A stretch of DNA of 64,000 nt from NCBI RefSeq assembly GCF_040802235.1, contig NC_133172.1:32817738-32881737 (forward strand), given 5' to 3'. The translations under genes and the position numbers were made by a program. Positions within the stretch are counted from its first letter, which is position 1. Each line of letters begins with the position of its first letter. The notes under the pieces were generated by a model, which had not been told where the DNA came from, did not search any database, and saw only the letters and a program-made list of their open reading frames with translations. The DNA comes from Manis javanica (taxonomy: Eukaryota; Chordata; Mammalia; Pholidota; Manidae). Below are positions 1 through 12,734 of the stretch, one piece after another.

Positions 1-160
1 ACCCATTTATTTATTGCACATGTCTCTTTCCAGCCTGCTGCCACTATAATCTAAGTTTCCTAAAGGCTCTGCCCTTGACTGCCACATTTTCCATTGTACT
101 CCAAGAACAGAGGTGCCTGGCACCTACCAGTGATTAAAGAATATTTATTGTAAGAGGTTG
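1..160 (+). mobile_element. L2 LINE 3' end (window edge)
   Basis: AGAGGTGCCTGGCACCTACC and AAGAATATTTATTG resemble the L2 3' terminus. It starts at or before the window edge. Confidence 0.55.
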
Positions 161-346
161 CTTATGGTATAAGAAATACAAAAGTCCATCTGACCCAGAG
201 ACCTGCTGTATATCTTACCAATGCCATTAATTCCACATGCCTACTATGTGCTGCAGAAATGAATAAATGTGCCTTGGCCTGGAGGGAGCTCAGAGTTAGT
301 GCAAAAGACAAATAATAAATACAGTCCAATGTAATCACAGTGTAGA

Positions 347-556
347 CCGTGGTTCTCAGCCAGGGATGATTTTGCATCCCCCACCTCATCCAGGGGACGC
401 TGGGCAATGTCCTTTTGTTTGTCACAACTGGGGGGAGGTGTTACTGACTATCTAGTGGGTCAAGGTAAGGGACACTACACATCCTATATGATGCACAAGG
501 AATTCAGAATTCTCTGGCTCAAAATGTCAATGGTACCAAGGTTGAGAAACTGTTAT
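347..556 (+). mobile_element. MER20 (hAT-Charlie) DNA transposon fossil
   Basis: Begins TGGTTCTCAGCCAGG and ends GGTTGAGAAACTG, the MER20 ends, with internal GGCAATGTCC, TGTCACAACTGGGGGG and TCAAAATGTCAATGGT. Near full length, diverged. Confidence 0.85.
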
Positions 557-1246
557 AGACAAAGAATAGTATATAGAATTCATTATGGAGGCAAAGGTGG
601 GGTGAAGGGGAGGCCCTTACCTAATGGTCTGGGCAAGCCTTGCAGAAGAGGCAGGCAGGGGCATAGCACAGGTATGCCCTTAACTCCTGGAGTCCCCTCT
701 AAATCAAGCCAGAAGAGTTCTGCAAGGCCACTAACCCTCTCTCACTAGTCAGGTTAGGTATACCAACTCTTCTGATAGGAGTTCCCTAATGGAATCCATC
801 ATTTAGCAAAAGAAAGGTTGAGATCTAATAAGGGAATAGACTTATCAGTCTAGGCTGATGGGGAGTCTGGGGCATCTCCCTTCTCACTTTACCCTGAAGT
901 AAAGGAACAGTGTTGTCCCATGGTACCTAGATGGGTCACACTCACAAGCCAGTAAGGACCGACTCCAACATTCCCTCTCATTCCAGTCTCGCCTCTTTGC
1001 TGAAGCAGAGGTTGCTAGGGAAGAGCAGAGAGCCTTTTCGCTTATGCTTTCCATGTTACTCTTAAACAAGTTGTTCGTGGCTTCCTATAAGCAAAATGAA
1101 AATAAATACAGGTTTAGAGTTAATGATTGGCAAAATGAGCAAGACTCTGGGACTTCAAGACCAGTCAGGCAAAATGCCCCAGCCCGCCACCAGTGAGCAG
1201 AATCTTGTTGTCTGTTATTGGATGATCCCCAGGTTAAATCTTCGGC

Positions 1247-1263
1247 GGGGGGGGGGGGGGGGG
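1247..1263 (+). repeat. Poly-G run (17 G)
   Basis: Seventeen consecutive G residues after TTCGGC. It is a likely site of sequencing length error. Confidence 0.9.
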
Positions 1264-2460
1264 TTCTTTTTAAAGAAACTTGGCATTTCATTACATCTAC
1301 TTATAGAACATAGATCAAATGCTCAGGAATGTGGTAGGGCGGGAGAGTCAAGAATGATGTATGGAAGGTCGGGGTAGGGTGGGAGGGTAAAGCCATAAAA
1401 AGAGTCAGCTCCGCCGTGGGCTCCGCCTTCTTGGAGCCTGGGACTGTGATGTTGTGTGTTCATAAACCAGGAGTTGGGGCTGAGCTAAAAATGGATCTGC
1501 CTCCCAGAGCCCCAGCCTCCACGTTGTCAAGGCCGGTCCTGTGAGCTCAGAACAGACATCTCAGGGTCCTTGGTGGCTCACCTGCCTGATTAGGTGACCC
1601 CTTACATGTGGGTTAAGCAAGGTCCCCATTTTTGTAGACAGAGAGGACAAAGCAGTGAGCCCCAGAGCTTTCTCTGGGGGCAGAATCCTCTCATTTATTT
1701 GTGAGTTGGCAAGAGATCCCAGCCCTGAGCTTGGCATGGAGGGAAGTAACAGAAAACGAATCACCCCGCTGCTGTCACCATCCAGAAGTCTGTAACCTAG
1801 TTGAGGCAAGGTGCATATATGTTAATTATATGGCAGCAATTACTAGGTGACCCCCAAAGAAAACGTCATGCTGTAAGAGTTCAGGGAAGACAGAGTTCTG
1901 GGCTGGGGAGTTGTCAGAGAAGCTTCTTGGAGATGGTGGTCCTCTGTTCTGGGGTCTCCTTAAGAGACTGACAGGATTCTCTGAACCCTGCTCTGAGGGT
2001 GGTTCCTTGAAAAATACAAAAGAACACATCATGCCCTAGGCTATGAGGACCTCTCAGTCCTTTGGGGAGGAGGAAGTCATCAGGAGTCCAGAGCCTATAA
2101 GCACCTCAAACCCAACACCTCCCAGGAAGAACTCTCCATCCCCCAAGCCTGTGGCTTTTCCTATATTAACTGTCCCAGGGAATGACACCGTTGACTACTC
2201 AGTCACCGTAGCAGAAACTGGAAGGTCATCCTGGACCCCTCCATCTCCCTTATCCCCTTCTAAGTGCTGAATGCTAATTAGACCTCCTTAAGATCTCTTT
2301 GTTAATATTTCCATTTCCCATTACAGTGTTAGCTCAGGCTCCTGTCCTCTTTTGCCCAATGATTCTATCTTAATTTATCTCCAGCCTGCATTTCTTCATA
2401 TAAATTCCTCCTTGAAGGAGCTTTCTAAAATGCAAATCTGATCATAAAAGCAACTCGTGT

Positions 2461-2690
2461 TTAGTTAACACTTACTATATGCCTGGCTCCAGCATTAAGC
2501 ATGTCATCAACCTTGTCTCCTGCAGGCCTTGCAGCTATCCTCTGAGATGGTATGACTTGACAAGCGCTTGGGGCTTAGAGAGGTAAGACACACATTAGCC
2601 CCAAAATACACAGCTCCTAAATGAGAATGTTGAGCTGGACACAGGCACCCAATGCCTGAGGTCATACTCTTAGCTGCCAGCTATAAGCTT
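2461..2690 (-). mobile_element. MIR SINE fragment
   Basis: Reverse-oriented: ACACTTACTATATGCCTGG and CTTAGAGAGGTAAGACACAC. Ancient and diverged. Confidence 0.65.
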
Positions 2691-2789
2691 CTTTTCACTA
2701 GCTTGCTTAAAATTCTTCTGTGGAGCCCAGAGCCTTCTAGATAGAAGTCAAGCTTGCTTAACCTTCCAGTCTTATTTCCTAGTGCTCCC

Positions 2790-3180
2790 CACCCCCTCCA
2801 TCTTCATCTTCCTTCCCACCGTGTCTTCCCACCATGAGCCAAACAATGTGAACTGCCAAAAGTAATCAACCATGCTTTCAAATAAATAGATCATCCTTGA
2901 AGGCATTCCTTTATCCTCTGGCTTTTGTCGCAATCTCTTCAAGGCTTAGTGCAAACACCACTTCCTCCATGAAGCCTTCCCCACATAGCCCAGGTTAAGA
3001 TGTGCCACAACAGCACCCCAAGTATCTGTCACAAGTCTCATGCTATACTGCAGTTGTCTATGCATTTGCAGAAAATAGACTGTGAGTTTGCTGAGAACGG
3101 GAACTATGTCATTCAGTTTTGTCCTAGCTCGGTGGCTGGCATATGGTAGGTACTTGTAAATGATTATTGGATGAATATAT
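2790..3180 (+). mobile_element. L2 LINE 3' part
   Basis: TCCATGAAGCCTTCCCCACA, GAGAACGGGAACTATGTC, GGTGGCTGGCATATGGTAGG and ATTATTGGATGAAT; typical L2 3' end. Confidence 0.85.
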
Positions 3181-3539
3181 GAAGCAGGTCTTCAAAATAT
3201 TAATAGTTAGAATGTATGTTAAATTGAAAGTTCCAGATGCTCAGCTTCAGAGAGAAAGAGACAGAGACAGAGATAGACAAAGAAGGGGGAAATATACATG
3301 TTCCCACTATATTGCTGCACAATGAGGCATTCATCTGGAATCAGGTAATCTTAGAGATTCTATATCCTCAAGGCTATAGTTGCAGTGTACAATACAGGAG
3401 ACTGTAGTTGTCATATTTTTAAGCCTGGCATCTTAGTCAAATATCCCAGGGCATATACCCATTACACACAATACTCAGTAGCACACATGATTTTATAATC
3501 ATCATGGAGTGATGAATCACTCAGTATATACATGCTAAC

Positions 3540-3745
3540 AGCATGGGCTGGCATCCCAGCTCTGCCAAGGGCTTACTGTGTGATCTCAGATGCATTCCTG
3601 ACCCTCTCTGTACCTCAGTATCCTCATCACAAAATAGGGAAGTGAAAATAGCATCCTTTTTTGGTTTCTGTGACTATAAAATTAAATAAAATGTGTAAAA
3701 CAAAGACTCCAAAAATGGTAGGTAATATTATCATGACACATAGTG
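3540..3745 (+). mobile_element. MIR SINE
   Basis: CCAGCTCTGCCAAGGGCTTA, CTGACCCTCTCTGTACCTCA and GTATCCTCATCACAAAATAG match the MIR core and 3' half. Confidence 0.8.
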
Positions 3746-5954
3746 TATTGCAAATAGTGACAAATTTAACTAGAGAATTTTTCTTGGCCTAAGAATTTCC
3801 TGGCACCCTTGCTGATTAGCTGAGACCTCCCTAGAAATTATAAAGATAGGGTGGGAAGTCATGGAATCATTTGTACAAAAAGCTGCATCTGCTGAAAAAT
3901 CCATAAACCAAGAGTTAAACCCAGTCATCCACTAGTGAAGAAGAGCCATTTGGCATCTCATTTTCTTGCAGTGCAAGATCACCTGAGACCAGCCATCTTG
4001 GGGAGCAAGAAAGCCCAACATTCAGTTTCACGGGATTAAAAGACTATCAATAGCTTGTGACAAGCGCTTCCTGAGAAATGCATCCTGGTCAAATAGCAGC
4101 AATCATTAAATATATGAGGATCAGTCAATTTAATCTGTTCTTTTCGTATGGATTGATTGGGTTAGCAAAGTAACTGAGCTAGGAGAAAATTGACATTTCT
4201 GCATCCCTTTCAGACAAGCTGGGGAAAGAAGGGGGCAGGGCGACTTGCAAAGGGAATCCATCCTCTACCCCTCACTCCCTGCAGGGTCCACCTGTGCATT
4301 GATTTAAGAATATGGAGAGGTCACCCAGCCATGGTCTAGGGGAGGGTCAAGGGTGCAAGCAGTTCCTCCTTGAGTCCTAATTCTCCATCCATCTCCTCTC
4401 CCTCCTCCCACAGGACCAACTTGCTGAAATCACAAATGACACTGATGAAGAGGCCACTGAGCCCTGACAGCCAGTGGCCCTGAAAAGCCCCCTCTAGCCA
4501 AGTATAAAGGAGCAAAGGAAACGAGAAATCAAGGTTAATTTGAAACAGACAGCAGAGCCCTGGGGGTCTGGGAAGCGGAAGCAGCTGGTCAGCCCTAGTG
4601 CGGGCACAGCCCGAGTCCAGAGGTGTCCTCACACACCCAGGGCTGACCCTTCACCGGCAGGGTGGGAGAAGTAGATAACTCCAGCCTCATTCCGCAGGGA
4701 CACAATGCTGATTGACCCAGCACAGTTCTGAGACGTGCCCCGTGGAATAGATCCCCTTTCACCCATAGCAGTAACCAGCTCAATAACTTTGTGTGACTTT
4801 CCTTCCTTTCTTCTCTTACTCTTCTGCTCCTTCAACTCCTGTCTCCTGGGACATTTGTCAAGTAAATTTTTTCCACCTAAGTCCTTTGCTTTGGCTCTGC
4901 TTTTGTGTGAATCCAAACTTAAGCCTTGTGAGACACAAAAGATCAGGGGACCTTCCAGAGGCAAACATTTGAGGGCCAACGGATTCCTGGCTTGTTCCAA
5001 AGCAAGTGAGGATGTGTGCTGTGCCCTTGCTATGCCCCACACAGCAGAAATGACTCCCAGAAGTGTTCATTTGGAGCTGTGCCACTGTTCCCTTCCTGTA
5101 GCAGGGTGGCCTACAGGAATGATCTAGACCTCTCTGGAGATAGCTCATTGGCACAAGTATAGTTCTTGATTGTACGACATTCTCATTCGAGCCCATGACT
5201 TCCATCCCACAGGCAGGGCAGGACAAGGAATCCTCAGTTGACTGAATGGCAAAACCGAAAGCATTCTCACAAATTCTTTGAAATAAGTTTGATTGCATCT
5301 TAATAAAGTCATTCAAAAAAAGAATGTCAGCTTGGTATTTTCTCATTTTTTTACTTTGGTAAAGCAATAAAACAACCCATTTTTGGGGCATGTGGAAACC
5401 ATCCATTTTATTCTGTCTTTTTCTAACCCCGTACCTCTCCAACTGTGGCATGTTTTAGGAAACACAGGACCATACTACTTAATAACTTTGAATCACATAG
5501 TGAAAAAAAATTTTCCATTACAATTCTCTTCTGTTCTATAATGACAAGCAGAGAGGCTCATTTTGGTGCTAATATAGTTTAACTATCTTTCCAAAAAAGA
5601 GAGACTGGGTCTCAGGCAGATAACAGTATCTGGCTAAAATTTTATGATTGCTCTATTTTCATGGAGTTATTTTCAGGTCTACTACTTTTTTTAATAGAAA
5701 AGGAAGATCAATTTCCACATATGGAAATGATATGTGTTCTTTTAAATAAATTTATTAAAACAAAAATATTCATTAAAATATTAAGCACCTGGTCATGGTG
5801 AAATTTATGCACACTGTTTGAGAATGACTGAAGTTTGGGAAACACTGTGGTGGGCCATCCCCCCACTTGTGATCTCTCTCCCCTGCTTTCAGAATCAGTT
5901 CTCTTCTTTGATGATTAACATGGAAAAATTTCCATTGAAAGGAAGTCATCAATC

Positions 5955-6090
5955 TGGAAGAGGATTCAGAGATCTCTTGTGATCTTGACAAGGGTCCTCC
6001 CCTTTCTGGAACTCAGTTCCCTATCTTCAAAATGGGTGGTAGAATGGGTAAGACGACCTCTAATTACCCTTTCAGCTCTGATGTTCCAAG
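5955..6090 (+). mobile_element. MIR-like fragment
   Basis: AACTCAGTTCCCTATCTTCA with AATGGGTGG and then GACGACCTCTAATTACCC and TTTCAGCTCTGATGTTCC, a MIR/MIR3-like tail. Subfamily not resolved. Confidence 0.55.
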
Positions 6091-6169
6091 TTTACGAATG
6101 GAGATGACCCTCAAGGCCTGACCTTCAGCTCAAGTGTCTCCCCCAATGAGCTCAAGGCTGCAAACGCAG

Positions 6170-6810
6170 CATGTCCCCAATCAAACTCATCCTCTTTCTT
6201 CCATCTCACCATGCTTCTGCTCTGCCTCCTGACTGCCACTCTCTCTGCTCTCACCCTGGCTCATCCCCTCTCCAGACTGACACGACAGCTGCCCACCTGG
6301 TCTCCCTGCTTCCTGACTTGACTGTACAGATACAAACTTCCAGATCACTCTGATGGCTGAATCTCAAAACTCTGGCCACATGAAGGCAACATACAAGCCC
6401 CTGACTGTGCTCTGCAACATCTTGCACCTTCTGGCCTCTATTTGCCTCTCCTGGACTTACATCAACCACCATTTCCTTTTCACTCACACTTGACCTTACT
6501 CCCAAAATTTTATCTGGCAAATTCTCTGTCTTTTAAGACTCATCTCAGGTATCACCTCTTCCATGAAGATTTCCTTGATCAACTTTCCTTACCAACTTCC
6601 CCGTCGCCAGTCTGAGACATAGGTCTCCCTTCTGGGCTCTGGTGCTATCCTGGTTTTTGCTTTTGCCATGTGGCACCATGGTTACCCTACACATAAGGGC
6701 TTGTCTCACTAGACCTCTAGCTTCTTTGTGTGCTCAGAGCCTGTTAGAGGGTTTCGCATAGAGGAAGATGCCCATAAAGAGATGATAAACACATGAATGA
6801 TTTATTAATG
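6170..6810 (+). mobile_element. L2 LINE 3' part
   Basis: CAGATCACTCTGATGGCT, TCTTCCATGAAGATTTCCTT and a diverged 3' end at about 6.73-6.80 kb. The open frames here are L2-derived noise. Confidence 0.75.
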
Positions 6811-7182
6811 ATGTCTCTCATAACTCTGCCTACAATCTCTTTAAATCAACTCCACAGTCTTCCTCCTTACACCTTGGCATTTCTAAGGTATTATTTTTTG
6901 AGGCAAGGTTCATTTACTACCTACATCAACACTGTCTCTTTCAGGCAACTCTAAGCTTCTATAGGACAGGGATTCTCTCTGACTTCACTTGCTTCTAGGA
7001 CAACAGGCATTCATGAGTAACTATAAATGTCCAGAGAGATATAAACTCTTCATAAACATAAATAGACTATTCTCTGGGCCCCCTTATGCCCCTCTTTCTA
7101 TTTTGTACCCCTCTAAGTCAGGCCCATTTCACCTCTGCTGAGCCATTGTCCATATATGCTATGTCATACCATAGCAACAGAT

Positions 7183-7234
7183 ACAATTATATATGGAGGA
7201 AAGAAATTACAATTATATATGGAGGAAAGAAATT
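7183..7234 (+). repeat. 26-bp perfect tandem duplication
   Basis: The unit at 7183-7208 is repeated exactly at 7209-7234; it begins ACAATTATATATGGAGG. Confidence 0.95.
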
Positions 7235-8349
7235 TCTATTTTGGTCTCAAGAAAATTATGCAATTTTGCTTAAGTTCAATTTTAAAACATGGAATATGAC
7301 TGAACTTAATGTTAGTACTTAAGAAAAATGTTCACAGTAATTACAGATGAGGATACATATATGCAATTTATTTCAAATTTAGTAATACAAAAAAATTCTG
7401 GATCCTAACACAACTATTTATAACTTGGCCAGGAGAACTCTGAGAATCCCAGTTATCTCGCCAGAATAGGTTATTCTTCATGTATCTTATTTAAGCAATA
7501 ATGCGTGACAGAGCATGAATTATGGCATATTAATTCCCACCTAGTGTGCTATTAGGCCAGCGTTGATGGCCGAGAGCTGTCAGTGCAACTAGGCATGAAT
7601 TAATATCTAATAATTCCCCTGCTGAAATGTCTTATTGAGATTATAGCATTTTATTAGTAAAGGTTATTCCTTTAAAAATGTTTTTGAATGCTAATTGGGA
7701 GATGGGCGCTCAGCATAGAAAAGGCTTCTCTGCTTTTTCCAGCAGCCATTTCTGAAACTTCTCTTTGATATCTCTCACACTTCATCTTTTTTGGTACACT
7801 AATAGCATCTTTTCGAAATTTTCTCAGAATCGTGACACAGAGGAGATCCTTAGCAATTGAAAATCTGAACACCAGAGCTCACTTCAACCCGAAATTCTGT
7901 TGAGTAAAATGTAAGTGAGCCTTGCAAAGGTGAGCATGGCCCAGAGAGGTGCTCAGGGAGGATGTAGGTTGTTGAAGACTCTCCAACATCAGAGGGAGGC
8001 CCCTGTAGACATGGGACCAGGCACAGTCTTGAGTCTGAAGGAGAGGCTTTGAATCTTGGTTTCAGAATTTACTGGCTGCAACCCTCAAGTCATGCAACTC
8101 AGTCTTTCTGGCCTACAGTTTCCTCCCAATGTGATGGGCATTCTGCCCACCTCAGAGGTACATGGTGATGCGTAAGCTCCTCTCCACAAAGCCTCCTTCC
8201 CCGCCCGCTTGTCCCTCATATTGAAACCAAAGTGAACATCGCCCAGCCACTCTCCTCCCTCTGGGGCATAAACTAACAGTCTTCCACTGGTGTTGAAGTC
8301 CCCACATGTCCTGTTGACATGGGAGCCACTTTCCCCTTGGGTTGTAGCC

Positions 8350-8560
8350 ACTCTGGCCTTCTTTCTACTGCTCAGACTATGATTCTTCCTACCTCAAGGC
8401 CTTTACACATGCCGCGGCCACTTCCTTGCTGCTCCCCAACCCTTCCATATGTTAACCTCTCCCTGGTTAACTCTTGTGCATAATCCAGATCCCTGCTAAA
8501 GCCAGAGAAGCAATCCCTAACCCTGCATGGTAGGCATTCTGGACCTCCTCCATTGGGCAC
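8350..8560 (+). mobile_element. L2 LINE fragment, 5' half of an interrupted copy
   Basis: CTACCTCAAGGCCTTTACAC and CTGGTTAACTCTTGTGCATA resemble L2. It appears interrupted by the element at 8565-8835 and resumes after it. Confidence 0.55.
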
Positions 8561-8564
8561 ATGG

Positions 8565-8835
8565 AAGATGCCCTTCCTAACCCTTTCAAGTTGGGTGTGG
8601 CCATGTGACTGCATTTGGCTGATGAAGTGTGAGCAGAAGTGACCTGTGTTGCCTCTAGGAAAAAACACTGCAATGCATTTCCTTCTCTTTTGATTGTGGA
8701 AGCTCATATTAGACAGAGCCTCTCTCAGGTCCTGAGTGAACACAGGAATAGATCTGCTTGAAAGAGAAACACACATATCCTATTAACCTCTGAGGTTTGG
8801 GAGCTATTTGTTACACAGCAAAACATGACCTGACC
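8565..8835 (+). mobile_element. Ancient interspersed repeat, LTR-like, family unresolved
   Basis: GTGGCCATGTGACTGCATTT, TGTGAGCAGAAGTGACCTGT and TTTGGGAGCTATTTGTTACA are words of a common old mammalian repeat. I cannot assign the subfamily safely. No gene remnant was recognised. Confidence 0.5.
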
Positions 8836-8839
8836 TGGC

Positions 8840-9095
8840 TGATACACCTGGCCTCACTTCCACACTTGGCCAGGTCTCTATTTAACACCAGGAACTCTCC
8901 TTTCAGATCCCTTAACATGATTACAATTACTTAGGTACATGTAATTATTTGTTTAATGTGTGTTTCCTTCATTAGACCAAAAGTTCCAAGAGGGTACCTA
9001 CCATGTCTGCCTTGCTCACCATTGTATCCCCAGCTTCTATGTGCTTGGCTCATGTTAGATGCTCAATAATGTTTGTTGAATGAGTTAACAAAAGA
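8840..9095 (+). mobile_element. L2 LINE 3' end
   Basis: AGGGTACCTACCATGTCTGC, TGTATCCCCAGCTTCTATGT and AATGTTTGTTGAATGAGTTA; a clear L2 3' terminus. Confidence 0.85.
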
Positions 9096-9261
9096 ATGAT
9101 TGACTTAAGATGAATGGTAACATAAATACCAGTATGTGGACACATTAGACCAAAAAAAAAAGTATGATCATCTCCCCAGCAAGAGTTTAATAGTTCAACA
9201 GATTAAAATCTCTGAATGGCCAGTCAAGGGCTCCTACTCTCTGAGCAATATGCCCTGTCTT

Positions 9262-9440
9262 GAGTTTGCTGTGTGACCTTGCACAAGTCTCCCCATCTCT
9301 GGGCCTTGCCTTGGCTTTCTCATCTGTCAAATAAAAGTAATCTTTTCTGGGATCTTCCACATGTGGAGATGGAATACACTTACATATTTTACGTATTAGA
9401 TACATTATGTTGAGCAGGTAATTAGAGAATAATACCATCC
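9262..9440 (+). mobile_element. MIR SINE fragment
   Basis: TTTGCTGTGTGACCTTGCAC, CTTTCTCATCTGTCAAATAA; typical MIR core. Confidence 0.75.
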
Positions 9441-10389
9441 CCAGTTATATTTCTCCAGGGAGACAGCAGCCAGCATGTCCAGATGTGTCAATGACTGAAC
9501 CCTGCAAGCTGCCTAATTCCCCCAGTATGACAGCTCCCACTTAGAAACCTCTTTGGGATGCCTCTCAGCAATGTCTACCATGGAAAGGCCTTCACTGAGA
9601 CCAAGAAAAAAAAAACATTTTCTTAAAGACACTGGTGGGCATCTGCTCTCACTTGAAATACATGGGGGCTGCTTTGGACAATGCAGAAATGAGGCTGGTA
9701 AATATGATTCCTCATCCATAGGCTATTGGTGAGGGAGGGGGCTCTGGTGTTTGGGGCCTAAGAAACCTTTCTAACCCCCTCACAAAGTGAAAGGGCTCAC
9801 CAGAGCAGAACAGACCAAGTCGCTCATGTATTATGGAATCAATGCCCATCAGTGCTCGGAGCTGCTACGCTGCCCCACGTGTGGACAGATGTGCCAGAGG
9901 AGACCCTGTGCAACATATATATCAACAGGCCTCATTCCTGGCACAGTTTTTTTTGTTTTTTGCTTCCAGCATAAGAAAGGTCTTTGGTCATTGGTTTAAC
10001 TGGGGGAGGAGAGTTGAGGGGAACCTGGCACAGTTTTATAGCCAAGTTTTGGATGGATTCAGGGGGATCTTCACAAGGCAACAAGCAAGCTAAAAGGCGA
10101 AGGAGTGGTTGTCTCCTGAACTGTGGTATCCTGCCTCCGAATGGGGATTATTCCATGGACGCGTGGCCTCAGGGACAAGGTGGCCAACAAGACAATGAGA
10201 TCTCCAGTAAAGCCCTGATATTCTAGTGTTTCCAGACTCTCTATCTTCATTTTGGATTCCTGTGAGACTTCAGGTTTGCTTCCCTGATGCCGCCTGGGTG
10301 TATGTCTACTCCTTTCAGCACATAACCAAAGGAACCCAAATCTTTTTTCTATAAATATGGGGGCATACAGGAAATTGAGCGTCACTCTC

Positions 10390-10500
10390 CACCCTTCCCA
10401 TTAATATGATACTATATTAAAATGCATATTCCCAGGCCTCATACCAACCTACTACATCAGAACTTACTACTAGGAATCTGGAAATCATGAGTCTGGTCTC
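10390..10500. mobile_element. Possible MER5-type fragment
   Basis: Contains AATGCATATTCCCAGGCCTC and TACTACATCAGAACTTACTA, weakly like the MER5 middle. Short and diverged. Confidence 0.4.
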
Positions 10501-10969
10501 ATGCTTTCCCAGACACACTCACCCAGCTTGATTTTGATGGGCCATGAAGTCCTCCCATCTCACTTGAGAGTCACCTTCAAAGGAGGCAGATTTGAAGGCT
10601 GACAAAGACAGCACATTAGCCCAGGCTAGTTAAACTGGCCAAACCAAAAAGTGCCAGTGTTTTCAATCCTGTCCTTCTGCATTTTTCTGTTGGGGTTGCT
10701 GTGGTTAAAATCCCTTTCCCACTTACTTGGGCTAAACCCAGCATATTTCTGTCTTCCCAAGGGGGTCTCTTACCACCAATCAGATATCACCAATTTTAGG
10801 GCAGCCTCATGAGAAGGCATCGCTGAGACAACATCAGGGCCCTAGCCTCCTTGCACCCTCTCTCCAGGCCTGGAATTTCAATTCCTCCCTCCTGAATGTC
10901 CAGAGGTGAAATTCTCGATCGCCTCCTCAGAGGTACACGTCCCCTTTTGGTAAGCAGCTGGGCCCTTCT

Positions 10970-12090
10970 TGGCAGCTGCTGCAGATTAGTAAATTACAAG
11001 TTTGAGATTAAAAAAGAAATGATGAAAGAATAAAACCTTTAGTCTGGCAATTTGAAGTCAGACTGCCACAATGAACACCTGTTGAGAAAGACCATTATTA
11101 GAAGCTGGAGGTTCTGGGTGAAAAGATCACTGTGAATTAATTTTGATTGCCTCACAAAACTCTGCATAACAAATGATCTCCGATGGGGGTGTCAAGGGAC
11201 TTGCATTTGAAGGGAGGGATTTTGTTTCGTGCAAGGTAATATAAGCTCTGCCATGATATTAAAATCCACCATCGGCTGCCCTTGTCTGTATGCCTCTGTT
11301 AAAACAGATTGTGTGTGCTAAGGTTACCACGTATTATGCTTCTGGGGAAAAAAGAGAAACAATTGATATCAAAATCTTTTAAAAAGGTTAGTTGAGAAAG
11401 CATGAGGTCAGAGACTCATGACTCTCAAATTGTTAAATCATTTATTTACGTCTGTGTCTATGTAAATGGAGATTTGGGTGTGTTCTCGATGATTTAAACA
11501 GTCTTTGTTTCATTTTTTAACCATACATATACATACACACCCACACACATTCATAATTTTTTTGCAAGGGAAGAATAGAGTAAAAGATGTTAATAAACAA
11601 ATTCATTTGCAGTTAGATGCCCTTTGTACTTTGTAATGTCATCAGAAATGAGGAAAAGTTAGTTACTAGAGATCACATCACAGGGCATGGTGGAATTGAT
11701 GGTGAGGGGCGGATATACTGAATATTAAGTAGTTTCATTCTTTCAAGAAAAGAAAGAGACTCCAACTAAAATATGCCGGCGTCCTACCTGTCTGTCAGCC
11801 CCTGATTAAATCTAAAAGCAGGCATCCCATCTGTTTGCCCAAATGAAAAGTGTAATATTCTACTAACTACCTTCTATTATCGCTCAACTTTAGAGTTTCC
11901 TGCAAAATGATCCTCGGTTCATTTGAAGTTTATTTGGCACACAAAAGGAAGCTCCAAAGAGCTTTATGCTTTTAAGCTAATAAGCAATATACCCAGCTGA
12001 CTCTGTGGCTGAATTTTCAACACTTGGCCATTAATATAACATGAATTTTCATAGTTCTGAACTCCCATTTGTCATGAGACATAAAACCTG
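10970..12090. promoter_or_regulatory. AT-rich unique block, candidate conserved non-coding element
   Basis: Free of recognisable repeats and open frames. It has many short homeodomain and FOX/SOX-like words such as GTAAATTAC, GTGAATTAATTTTGAT and CATTAATATAAC. The unique AT-rich texture resembles vertebrate developmental enhancers. Conservation could not be tested here. Confidence 0.3.
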
Positions 12091-12734
12091 AAAATATCCT
12101 GAGATCCATGGACAGCTAGGAATATAAGCAAAATTCTATTTCTTTCTCAATTAGGGCTTTCTGATACAGTGTAGGAGTTACATAAAACTGTGTTGGATTA
12201 TGTAGCAATATTTTCCCTATCAAGCATTTCGTTTTACTAAAACACAGATGTGTTCTTTCACATGTGTTGGGGCTTAGCTTCCAATTTCTGAGCACAACAC
12301 ATACACACAAAGTTCCCCTACCCCAAAAACTCGAGAGAATCACTCTAACAAAGTTTAAAGATGCTTCTGGTCCTTGCTTTTGTTTCTAGTTTATCAAAAA
12401 TATTTGAGAAATCTTTCTGTGAGCTAAGGCTCCTTGGGGTGCCTGAGAAGGCTCTCTCCCCAGAGCAAATGCTTTTTAAAAAATTGCAATTTCTGTACGA
12501 TTTGGAGAGTCTTCGGAGGTTCTTCTGAGATATTAGATAATTGAATATAGCTTTCTCCCATTGAAAAAAAAAAACCCACACATCCAACGACAGCCCTCAA
12601 ACTCCCAAGATCCCTGAGCACACTAGTCAATTTTATGACAAAATTAATCTGGAGCGTGACTTATGGAGCCCCAGAGGGAAGTCACTGGGGCCGGTAAATA
12701 TGTAAACATGGCTTTTTCGGTTTCCGTTTCGCAT

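Larger units (their letters stand above)
557..12600. other. Gene-free interval (left flank)
   Basis: Apart from the listed repeats and motif blocks I see no exon, RNA gene or promoter. The longest open frame (197 codons, minus strand, 4858-5451) has no recognisable family and no supporting signals. Confidence 0.7.

Noticed and set aside
4858-5451. 197-codon minus-strand frame
   Set aside because: No recognisable domain, no splice or promoter support, and overlapping frames on the other strand are equally open; length is possible by chance in 64 kb.
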